Of a stretch of DNA of 5,120 nt, positions 1 through 5,120 are shown piece after piece (the stretch's first letter is position 1; every line of letters begins with the position of its first letter). The notes under the pieces were generated by a model. The model saw nothing but the letters and a program-made list of their open reading frames with translations, had not been told where the DNA came from and searched no databases. Source of the stretch: an uncultured bacterium (GTDB lineage Bacteria > Patescibacteriota > Minisyncoccia > SW-4-49-11); assembly GCA_913060955.1 (NCBI GenBank), contig CAJXTH010000059.1:1-5120 (forward strand), read 5' to 3'. A program made the translations under genes and the position numbers.

Positions 1-496
1 CAAGAAATCTGATTACGAAAAAGAACATTACCCAGAATATTCTGTATCTGATTTGAATTTAGTGATCGAAGAGGTTCCCCTCAAAGGAACAATCGACCGA
101 ATTGAAATTGACTCAGAACTTGGTCAGATCTCTTTGGTTGACTTCAAAACTGCCAAACCGATTGACTCTTGGAAACCAAACGCAAACGTAAAAGATAAGC
201 TAGCATCGTATCGACGACAGCTGCTGATGTATGGCCTGATGATCGATCAAGCAGGAGTATTTGGTCGGGGACAAGATATCGTCGGACGAATTGACTTCTT
301 GGAGCCCAATGCAAACGACGAATTTGTATCCCTAGAGCTTCCCATGAAATCTGAGGAAATGGACCAACTGATTCAGCTGATGCAGGTTGTCTATCACAAA
401 ATCACCAACTTAGACTTTCCTGACATCACCCCGTACCAAACCATGAAAAACGGGCAAGAGCAGTTTATCCAGGACTTGCTTGACGGAAAAGTGTAG
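1..496 (+). CDS. RecB-like PD-(D/E)XK nuclease domain, C-terminal fragment (likely tail of a UvrD/AddA-type helicase-nuclease)
   Basis: The reading frame is open from base 2 to the TAG at 494-496, giving 164 residues with the N-terminus outside the window. A TTG at 53 is only an internal codon, since the frame continues upstream without a stop. Counting from the first full codon, the segment GTIDRIEID (29-37) supplies the first catalytic Asp (D32). VDFKT (46-50) supplies the D-x-K pair (D47, K49), and YRRQLLMY (70-77) matches the Q-x3-Y helix typical of RecB/AddB-type nucleases. In this family these residues bind Mg2+ and cleave DNA during end processing in recombination and repair. All core residues visible here are intact. 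The domain usually sits at the C-terminus of an SF1 helicase, and the stop about 85 residues after the QxxxY motif fits that. A stand-alone RecB-family nuclease cannot be excluded because the helicase part is not visible. A REPIN-like repeat begins 10 bases after the stop. Confidence 0.85.
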   Translation, partial: KKSDYEKEHYPEYSVSDLNLVIEEVPLKGTIDRIEIDSELGQISLVDFKTAKPIDSWKPNANVKDKLASYRRQLLMYGLMIDQAGVFGRGQDIVGRIDFLEPNANDEFVSLELPMKSEEMDQLIQLMQVVYHKITNLDFPDITPYQTMKNGQEQFIQDLLDGKV

Positions 497-505
497 GATG
501 ATCCT

Positions 506-578
506 CTGTCATTCCCGACTCTGATCGGGAATCTCGTGATTGGTGAACAAGATTCCGGCTCGGCGGCCGGAATGACAG
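506..578. repeat. REPIN-like inverted repeat pair, copy 1
   Basis: Perfect 10-base outer arms CTGTCATTCC (506-515) and GGAATGACAG (569-578) enclose two hairpins. The left is ATTCCCGA/TCGGGAAT (511-518/525-532, 6-base loop). The right is ATTCCGGC/GCCGGAAT (552-559/566-573, 6-base loop). The reverse complement of the left unit matches the right unit at 16 of 22 positions, so the element is two inverted copies of one ~22-base palindromic unit separated by 19 bases. This is the architecture of REPINs, the doublets of REP sequences moved by RAYT-type Y1 transposases; no such transposase lies in the window. The core resembles the ATTCCC-N-GGGAAT palindromes found repetitively in several bacteria. 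There is no T-tract after either hairpin, so it is not an obvious intrinsic terminator. Confidence 0.8.
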
Positions 579-621
579 ACGTAGAGTCTGCGCTCTCGCC
601 GACAGTGTAGCGGCGACCTCT
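576..621. other. Short hairpin cluster downstream of repeat copy 1
   Basis: Two further stems follow the repeat: CAGAC/GTCTG (576-580/586-590, 5-base loop) and TCGCCG/CGGCGA (596-601/611-616, 9-base loop). In addition, ACCTCT (616-621) can pair with AGAGGT (641-646) over a long loop. Copy 2 of the repeat lacks this extension. It could be part of a larger mobile element, a structured leader or RNA, or chance pairing in GC-richer DNA. No open reading frame of note lies here. Confidence 0.4.
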
Positions 622-647
622 GTGTCACCATCTCACATAAAGAGGTG

Positions 648-676
648 TTCTCAAACCACCCCTTTTCTAGTATAAT
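648..676 (+). promoter_or_regulatory. Sigma70-type promoter for the DHH-family gene
   Basis: A perfect -10 TATAAT (671-676) lies 17 bases downstream of TTCTCA (648-653), which matches 4 of 6 positions of TTGACA. The predicted transcription start near 683 leaves a leader of about 21 bases before the ATG at 704. That leader contains no Shine-Dalgarno sequence. The placement, immediately upstream of the gene and downstream of the repeat, supports the call. Confidence 0.7.
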
Positions 677-703
677 AACCAATCAGAATTAACCGGTCTC
701 GAT

Positions 704-1846
704 ATGTCATTTACCGCCAAGCAGAATCTCCAGCCACTCGTATCTCAAGCTCAGTCAATTTTGATTCCTCTTCCGGAATCTCGATGGCAAGAATTGCTTG
801 GGACGGCCTTGGCTTTGGCCACAGTTTGGAAATCTCAAGGAAAAACTGTTTCAGTAGTAGTCCCTCGGGGAGCTGATACATCTTCTGTTGATTTTGTCTC
901 AACCGAGACCGTATCAGATATGATCGACGGAGTAGCTGAGGCGAAAATCTCTATCGATACCACCCGATGCCCGATTAGCGAGCTCAAGTACGACAATACC
1001 GAACAGAGTTTGGATATTTATCTTACTCCAGAACTCCGAAATCTTACTGCGGATATGGTCACGATTACCCAAGGAAAGTATCAGTATGATCTGGTATGCG
1101 CCTTGGAAATTACCGACTGGGAGGATCTTGGAGCAATTTTTACTGAGCATTCCCGACTATTCCAAGAGACACCAGCTATTGCGCTTTCAACTTCTGGAAC
1201 ACCTCAAGTAGGAAAAGAACAGTGGATTGATTGGGAATATTCAGCAACTGCCGAGATGGCCTATGCATGGCTCAAAGAAACTTCTCACGAGTCTATAACA
1301 CCAGAAATAGCTACTATGCTACTCTTTGGGTTGATTTCTGAGACAGATAACTTCCAGTCTGCCGCTACAACTCCAAAGTCATTTTTGGCAGCCTCGGAAC
1401 TCATGTCACGCGGAGCGGATCAAGAGGCAATCATCCGAGTCCTTTACAAAACCAAGCCACTCCGAATCTTGAAATTGCTCGGACGATGTATGTCACACCT
1501 GGAATTCCTCCCAATCGAGCACGCTGGCAAAGAATACCAGATTGCATACTCCAAGCTCTACCAGCACGACTTTGAAAAGACCGAAAGCAGTCAGTCTGAC
1601 CTTCCGGCAGTGATTCGAGAACTTCGAGATCACATTCCCGCCAACACCATTGGAGTACACGTTATGATTGAAACTGGAAGCAACGAAAAACAAGGAATTA
1701 TTGTCCTCGACCAAAGCACCCATAAACTCGCCTCCGAACTTCAGGCTGAAATTATTGGAGGACGGATTCACTACACCTACCCAACTGAACTCGATGTTCA
1801 CCAAGCCTGCGAAGAAATCAACGTCAAAATCCAGGAGAGACTTTAG
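704..1846 (+). CDS. Degenerate DHH/DHHA1-family phosphoesterase-like protein (probable pseudoenzyme)
   Basis: This 380-residue protein has the layout of NrnA/RecJ-like DHH proteins: an N-terminal DHH domain (about 15-235) and a C-terminal DHHA1-like domain (about 265-380). Active members use Mn2+ to hydrolyse nano-RNA, pAp or cyclic dinucleotides. Family landmarks that survive are LLGTALALATVWKSQGK (31-47), the YDLVCALEITDWEDLG block (128-143), SATAEMAY (180-187) and ATTPKSF (221-227). The metal-site motifs do not. The usual D-x-D-A-L-G is W-Q-E-L-L-G (28-33), the Asp after the DLV strand is E135, the signature I-D-H-H is L-S-T-S (161-164), and the Asp of the T-D-T segment is E213. The DHHA1 glycine-rich GGGH loop reads GGRIH (352-356). 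The frame is full length and uninterrupted, so it appears maintained rather than decaying. The ATG at 704 is chosen from its position after a strong promoter. I infer a non-catalytic or nucleotide-binding role; residual activity is possible. It has its own promoter and is flanked by the two repeats. Confidence 0.75.
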   Translation: MSFTAKQNLQPLVSQAQSILIPLPESRWQELLGTALALATVWKSQGKTVSVVVPRGADTSSVDFVSTETVSDMIDGVAEAKISIDTTRCPISELKYDNTEQSLDIYLTPELRNLTADMVTITQGKYQYDLVCALEITDWEDLGAIFTEHSRLFQETPAIALSTSGTPQVGKEQWIDWEYSATAEMAYAWLKETSHESITPEIATMLLFGLISETDNFQSAATTPKSFLAASELMSRGADQEAIIRVLYKTKPLRILKLLGRCMSHLEFLPIEHAGKEYQIAYSKLYQHDFEKTESSQSDLPAVIRELRDHIPANTIGVHVMIETGSNEKQGIIVLDQSTHKLASELQAEIIGGRIHYTYPTELDVHQACEEINVKIQERL

Positions 1847-1872
1847 GAGGATCCAAGTCTCTTGATATCTCC

Positions 1873-1940
1873 TGTCATTCCCAACTTGATTGGGAATCTT
1901 GTCGTTCAACCGTGAGATCTCCAATCAAATTGGAGATGAC
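1873..1940. repeat. REPIN-like inverted repeat pair, copy 2 (diverged)
   Basis: The layout is the same as in copy 1. The left hairpin is ATTCCCAA/TTGGGAAT (1877-1884/1890-1897, 5-base loop) and the right is ATCTCCAAT/ATTGGAGAT (1917-1925/1929-1937, 3-base loop). GTCAT (1874-1878) and ATGAC (1936-1940) form the outer arms. The right unit equals the reverse complement of the left at 16 of 21 positions. The two hairpins are again separated by exactly 19 bases. Compared with copy 1, a G-C pair in the left stem has become A-T on both sides, and the right stem differs strongly yet remains fully paired. No T-tract follows, so termination is doubtful. Confidence 0.75.
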
Positions 1941-1942
1941 GA

Positions 1943-1971
1943 TTTACAAATCTTTGTTCTCAAAGTATAAC
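1943..1971 (+). promoter_or_regulatory. Candidate upstream promoter (P1) for gatB
   Basis: TTTACA (1943-1948, 5 of 6 to the -35 consensus) and TATAAC (1966-1971, 5 of 6 to the -10) are separated by an optimal 17 bases. Transcription would start near 1978, giving a leader of about 55 bases. The -35 begins 3 bases after the end of repeat copy 2. Only sequence matching supports it, and the nearer promoter may be the main one. Confidence 0.5.
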
Positions 1972-1973
1972 AA

Positions 1974-2002
1974 TTGCCTCACAGCCCCATTTTTGCTACA
2001 AT
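1974..2002 (+). promoter_or_regulatory. Candidate proximal promoter (P2) for gatB and the downstream genes
   Basis: TTGCCT (1974-1979, 4 of 6) and TACAAT (1997-2002, 5 of 6) are spaced by 17 bases. A TGC just before the -10 makes it an extended -10 type. Predicted initiation near 2009 leaves a leader of about 24 bases before the gatB ATG, similar to the arrangement at the DHH-family gene. No promoter-like pair stands out in the short gaps further downstream, so this region probably drives gatB, the MBL-like gene and gyrA together. Confidence 0.6.
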
Positions 2003-2032
2003 AAGCAGGTATAGAAAAATAACCGAAATGAT

Positions 2033-3532
2033 ATGCCACAGTATGAAGCTGTCATCGGGATGGAGGTTCATGTTGAATCCAAAACCCAGTCCAAAATGTT
2101 TTGTTCGTGTAAGAATGGACTCGGTCAAGAGCAACAACCGAACGTAAATATCTGTCCTGTGTGTACCGGTCATCCCGGAACGCTTCCTGTGCCGAACCGA
2201 GAAGCCTTGGTGAAAATCATTCGGTTTGGAAAAGCCTTGAACTGTACCATCGCTGACTACACCTGGTTCGAGCGAAAGAGTTACTTTTACCCAGATCTTC
2301 CCAAAGGGTATCAGATTACCCAGTACGAACGGCCAATGTGTTATGAGGGAGAAATCACTATCCCTACTTCAGATGGAGATATGAATATCCGGATTACCCG
2401 AATCCACATGGAGGAAGACACCGGAAAACTTACCCACGTACCCGGAACTACCAAGAGTTACGTAGACTATAATCGATCCAGCTTGCCGCTTATGGAGCTG
2501 GTAACCGAGCCTGACATTCGAACGGCAGAGCAGGCCGGACGATTCTGTGAGGAGTTACAGCTCATTTTGCGGTATCTCGACATTTCAGATGCCAACATGG
2601 ACAAGGGACAAATGCGATGTGAGGTAAACATCTCCCTTCGAGAACAGGGAACCGAAGCATTTGGGACCAAAGTTGAGATCAAAAATCTGAACTCATTTAA
2701 AGCTGTTGAAAATTCAATTCACTACGAAATCGAGCGACAGACACGACTGTTGGAAGAAGGTGGAGAAGTGATCCAGGAGACCCGAGGATGGGATGATGCC
2801 AAGGGACAAACCTTCTCTCAGCGAAAGAAGGAAAACGCCAACGATTATCGGTATTTCCTCGAGCCAGATATTCCTCCGTTCCACACTGCTGATCTCGTAG
2901 CTGATGCTGCCAAAGGAATGGGAGAACTTCCTATGTCCAAGCGAACTCGATTTGCCCAGGAGTACGGCCTTGCCGATCAGCAAATCAATACATTGGTCAA
3001 GGACAAGGATTTAGCGGTATACTATGAACACGTAATCTCTGAATTACTAGAATGGTATACAACCGAAAACCCAGGAGTGGATTCTCCAGAATCAGACAAA
3101 GCCTACAAGAAACTGGTGAAACTAGCGACCAACTATCTCTTGACCGAGCTTACCCGAATGTACTCAGAACAAGGAATCTCCTTTGCTGAGTCCAAAATTC
3201 CGGCCGAAGAATACGCCGAATTTATCAAAATCGCGGGTTCAGGAGAAATCTCTTCTTCCGCTGCTCAGACTGTGCTTGCCGAAATGCTGGTCACAGGAGG
3301 AGACCCCAGCGAGATTATCGAGTCAAAGGGCTTGAAACAGGTGAGTGATGCCGGAGCCCTCCAGGGAGTAGTAGACGAAGTGATTGCAGAAAACGAAGCC
3401 GTAGCCGAAGATATCCGAGGAGGAAACATAAACGCAATTCAGTTCTTGGTAGGACAGGTTATGAAAAAGACCCGAGGAAGTGCCAACCCACAAGTTGCCC
3501 GAGAACTTCTCGAATCAACACTTCAACAATAA
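2033..3532 (+). CDS. gatB: Aspartyl/glutamyl-tRNA(Asn/Gln) amidotransferase subunit B
   Basis: GatB is the kinase/transamidase subunit of GatCAB. The complex activates Glu-tRNA(Gln) or Asp-tRNA(Asn) with ATP and converts it to Gln- or Asn-tRNA with ammonia delivered from GatA. The 499-residue length is normal. The N-terminal catalytic cradle shows YEAVIGMEVHVE (4-15), with the Glu and His expected at the phosphorylation site. It also has a Zn-binding C-x-C plus C-x2-C set (C24, C26, C41, C44), YFYPDLPKGYQITQYE (84-99) and the IHMEEDTGKL signature (124-133). DYRYFLEPDIPP follows further on, and the C-terminal YqeY-like tRNA-binding tail ends in FLVGQVMKKTRGSANP-type sequence from about 471. 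The ATG at 2033 places the conserved YEAVIGMEVH at the expected distance. An ATG at 2028 is out of frame. There is no Shine-Dalgarno sequence. gatA and gatC are not in the window, so the operon differs from a gatCAB cluster. The next gene begins 25 bases after the stop. Confidence 0.97.
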   Translation: MPQYEAVIGMEVHVESKTQSKMFCSCKNGLGQEQQPNVNICPVCTGHPGTLPVPNREALVKIIRFGKALNCTIADYTWFERKSYFYPDLPKGYQITQYERPMCYEGEITIPTSDGDMNIRITRIHMEEDTGKLTHVPGTTKSYVDYNRSSLPLMELVTEPDIRTAEQAGRFCEELQLILRYLDISDANMDKGQMRCEVNISLREQGTEAFGTKVEIKNLNSFKAVENSIHYEIERQTRLLEEGGEVIQETRGWDDAKGQTFSQRKKENANDYRYFLEPDIPPFHTADLVADAAKGMGELPMSKRTRFAQEYGLADQQINTLVKDKDLAVYYEHVISELLEWYTTENPGVDSPESDKAYKKLVKLATNYLLTELTRMYSEQGISFAESKIPAEEYAEFIKIAGSGEISSSAAQTVLAEMLVTGGDPSEIIESKGLKQVSDAGALQGVVDEVIAENEAVAEDIRGGNINAIQFLVGQVMKKTRGSANPQVARELLESTLQQ

Positions 3533-3557
3533 ATCAGTAGCATAAGAAAAAACCGAT

Positions 3558-4193
3558 ATGAAAATTCGATGGCATGGAGGAAACTCAGTCTCACTTCGAG
3601 GAACCGGATACCGAGTAGTCATGGGACTTCTTGATACAGAATCTGCCAAACCAACCAAAGTTGGTAAAGAAGACCTGTTGATACTTCCGTACAAACTTGC
3701 TACCTACACCGACGATGTCCAAAAAGGAGCCACCAAACAAGAGCCATTTATTATTGACGGAGCAGGAGAGTATTCCTACAACGGAGCGACGGTTCAAGTG
3801 AAATCGGTCAAACGATCAGACGGAATTCGGACTCACCTTGTATCAATCTCTGTTGAAAAAATGTTGATCGTGTCTCTTGGAGATCTTGACCGAGACCTGG
3901 AAGGATCAGAGACTGACTTTATTGGAACTCCTGACGTTTTGTTCGTCCCTGTGGGAGGAACGGGAGTGCTTGACCACAATCAGGCAGCCAAAGTTGCCAA
4001 CATGGTTGAACCGCGAGTACTGATCCCGATGAACTACAACTCCGAGGACACCGCTCCAGAAAAAGCGGGAGTAGAGGAATTTCTCAAGGAGTATGGATCG
4101 GAAGTCCAGCCAGAAGGTGAGGTTACTCTCAAAAAGGGTGAACTGCCATCGGATACCACCGACGTCCGCGTATTGAATATTGATCTGAAATAA
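3558..4193 (+). CDS. Metallo-beta-lactamase-fold protein lacking metal ligands (UlaG/UPF0173-like, probable pseudoenzyme)
   Basis: The 211-residue length and fold order match the small MBL-fold hydrolases of the UlaG/UPF0173 type. Recognisable blocks are the N-terminal MKIRWHGGNSVSL (1-13), FIIDGAGEYSYNGATVQV (64-81, the family's G-P-G-E-Y-E-x-x-G), MLIVSLGDLDRDL (102-114) and DVLFVPVGGTGVLD (126-139), followed by EPRVLIPMNY (151-160). The zinc ligands are largely gone. The H-x-H-x-D-H loop is replaced by a segment without histidine (LPYKLATYTDD, 43-53). The early G-H-S is G-N-S (N9), and the P-M-H-Y histidine is N159; only D109 of GDL remains. The protein therefore probably does not hydrolyse through a standard binuclear site and may be structural or regulatory. 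Substrate and partner are unknown. The frame is intact. It lies 25 bases after gatB and overlaps gyrA by one base, so it belongs to the same unit and is likely translated coupled to gyrA. No Shine-Dalgarno sequence precedes the ATG. Confidence 0.75.
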   Translation: MKIRWHGGNSVSLRGTGYRVVMGLLDTESAKPTKVGKEDLLILPYKLATYTDDVQKGATKQEPFIIDGAGEYSYNGATVQVKSVKRSDGIRTHLVSISVEKMLIVSLGDLDRDLEGSETDFIGTPDVLFVPVGGTGVLDHNQAAKVANMVEPRVLIPMNYNSEDTAPEKAGVEEFLKEYGSEVQPEGEVTLKKGELPSDTTDVRVLNIDLK

Positions 4194-5120
4194 TGAGTAT
4201 GGAAGACACAAACAAACCAATTTTTATCGACAACCTGGGAACAATTGAACACTCAGACATTATCCAGGAAATGGAGCGAGCCTACCTGGACTACTCCATG
4301 AGTGTTATTGTAGACCGAGCCTTGCCCGATGTACGAGACGGTCTGAAACCTGTTCACCGACGAATCTTGTATGCCATGCATTTGTTGGGACTGCGACCGG
4401 AAGCAAAATTCCGAAAATCCGCTACCATCGTCGGAGAGGTGCTTGGTAAATTTCACCCTCATGGTGACACGGCCGTGTACGACTCGTTGGTTCGAATGGC
4501 TCAGTACTTTTCACTCCGATATACTCTGGTAAATGGACAAGGAAACTTTGGATCCATGGACGGTGATAACGCCGCTGCCATGCGATATACCGAGGCCAAA
4601 ATGGACAAGATTGCCCGGGAAATGCTCGTCGATATTGAAAAAGAAACTGTAGACTTCCGACCAAACTACGACGGATCCCAGCAAGAGCCATCGGTGCTTC
4701 CATCGCGAGTTCCTCAGCTGTTGATCAACGGAGGAACCGGAATCGCAGTGGGAATGGCAACCAACATTCCACCTCATAACTTGGTAGAGATTTGTAATGC
4801 AACAATTGCACTTATCGATAATCCAGAAGCAACCGTAGATGATCTGCTGGAGCATGTAAACGGACCAGATTTCCCAACTGGAGGAGAAATCTACAACTTT
4901 GAAAATATCCGACAAGTATACGCGACAGGTCGAGGACCGATTGTAACCCGAGCCAAAGCGGAAATCGTCGAACGAGGGAAAAAAGGGCACGACATCATCG
5001 TGACCGAGATGACCTATCAGACCAACAAGGCTACCTTGATCGAAAAGCTGGCAAATGCGGTTCGAGATAAGAAAATCGACGGAATCAAAGACATCCGAGA
5101 CGAGTCAGACAAAGAAGGAG
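4193..5120 (+). CDS. gyrA: DNA gyrase subunit A, N-terminal part (runs off the window)
   Basis: GyrA is the DNA-cleaving subunit of gyrase (A2B2), which introduces negative supercoils using ATP hydrolysed by GyrB. 309 codons are visible, covering most of the winged-helix and tower region; the C-terminal DNA-wrapping domain lies beyond the window. Motifs in order are ERAYLDYSMSVIVDRALPDV (28-47), RDGLKPVHRRILYAM (48-62), GKFHPHGDTAVYDSLVRMAQ (85-104), the catalytic Tyr in AAMRYTEAKM (Y132, preceded by R131) and YQTNKATLIEKL. The HPHGDTAVYD and AAMRYTEAKM forms favour GyrA over ParC. In the quinolone-binding region Thr93 stands where E. coli has Ser83 and D97 matches Asp87. Thr is wild type in several bacteria, so this is not evidence of resistance. 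The start is the ATG at 4193 within TAATG, sharing one base with the preceding stop; an ATG at 4199 (Met3) is an alternative. gyrB is not adjacent here. Confidence 0.95.
   Translation, partial: MSMEDTNKPIFIDNLGTIEHSDIIQEMERAYLDYSMSVIVDRALPDVRDGLKPVHRRILYAMHLLGLRPEAKFRKSATIVGEVLGKFHPHGDTAVYDSLVRMAQYFSLRYTLVNGQGNFGSMDGDNAAAMRYTEAKMDKIAREMLVDIEKETVDFRPNYDGSQQEPSVLPSRVPQLLINGGTGIAVGMATNIPPHNLVEICNATIALIDNPEATVDDLLEHVNGPDFPTGGEIYNFENIRQVYATGRGPIVTRAKAEIVERGKKGHDIIVTEMTYQTNKATLIEKLANAVRDKKIDGIKDIRDESDKEG

Noticed and set aside
506..578. Repeat hairpins as intrinsic terminators (also at 1873-1940)
   Set aside because: No T-tract follows any of the four stems on either strand; the paired, inverted layout fits a REP-type element better.
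1845..1850. Perfect AGGAGG Shine-Dalgarno-like sequence overlapping the stop of the DHH-family gene
   Set aside because: The only nearby in-frame option is a TTG at 1862 giving 17 codons that run through the repeat. The hexamer is better explained as part of the TAGGA-GATCC flank shared with repeat copy 1.
1493..1924. 143-codon minus-strand frame spanning the end of the DHH-family gene and repeat copy 2
   Set aside because: It is antisense to a gene with clear family similarity, has low-complexity composition and runs through the hairpins; no promoter or start signal supports it.
506..1940. The two repeats as a CRISPR-like or tandem array
   Set aside because: There are only two copies more than 1.2 kb apart, each an inverted pair, with a full gene between them and no regular spacers.
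4469..4471. Thr93 of GyrA (E. coli Ser83 position) as a fluoroquinolone-resistance change
   Set aside because: Thr is the normal residue at this position in several wild-type bacteria, and the neighbouring Asp97 is intact.
4511..4990. 159-codon open frame on the minus strand
   Set aside because: It lies wholly within gyrA, whose + strand protein is conserved. Its residues show no recognisable family, and frequent CGA and GGA codons reduce stops on the opposite strand.

Overview
The window looks like part of a bacterial chromosome from the Patescibacteria/CPR radiation. This is an inference from three things: the style of the GatB, RecB-like nuclease and DHH-family proteins; compact gene packing on one strand; and a strong preference for CGA arginine and GGA glycine codons. 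No marker in the window fixes the genus. The standard genetic code fits: stops are TAG, TAG, TAA and TAA, and no in-frame TGA occurs in any real gene.

All genes read on the + strand. (1) Bases 1-496 hold the C-terminal end of a PD-(D/E)XK (RecB-type) nuclease domain, probably the tail of a UvrD/AddA-like helicase-nuclease. (2) Bases 497-703 are non-coding, with a REPIN-like pair of inverted hairpin repeats (506-578), further short hairpins (576-621) and a promoter (648-676). (3) Bases 704-1846 encode a DHH/DHHA1-family protein that has lost the DHH signature and most metal ligands. (4) Bases 1847-2032 are non-coding, with a second, diverged REPIN-like pair (1873-1940) and two candidate tandem promoters. 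(5) gatB (2033-3532), an MBL-fold protein with a missing metal site (3558-4193) and the start of gyrA (4193 to the window end) are tightly packed and probably form one transcription unit. gyrA overlaps its predecessor by one base (TAATG).

GatB belongs to the tRNA-dependent amidotransferase and GyrA to DNA gyrase; both are core housekeeping proteins. The two proteins flanking gatB belong to metallohydrolase families, but each lacks the residues that normally bind the catalytic metals, so they look like pseudoenzymes conserved as intact reading frames. I see no mobile-element gene, CRISPR array, tRNA or rRNA. The least ordinary features are the two degenerate metallohydrolases, the two REPIN-like elements placed directly after TAG stop codons, and the lack of Shine-Dalgarno sequences at all four visible gene starts.
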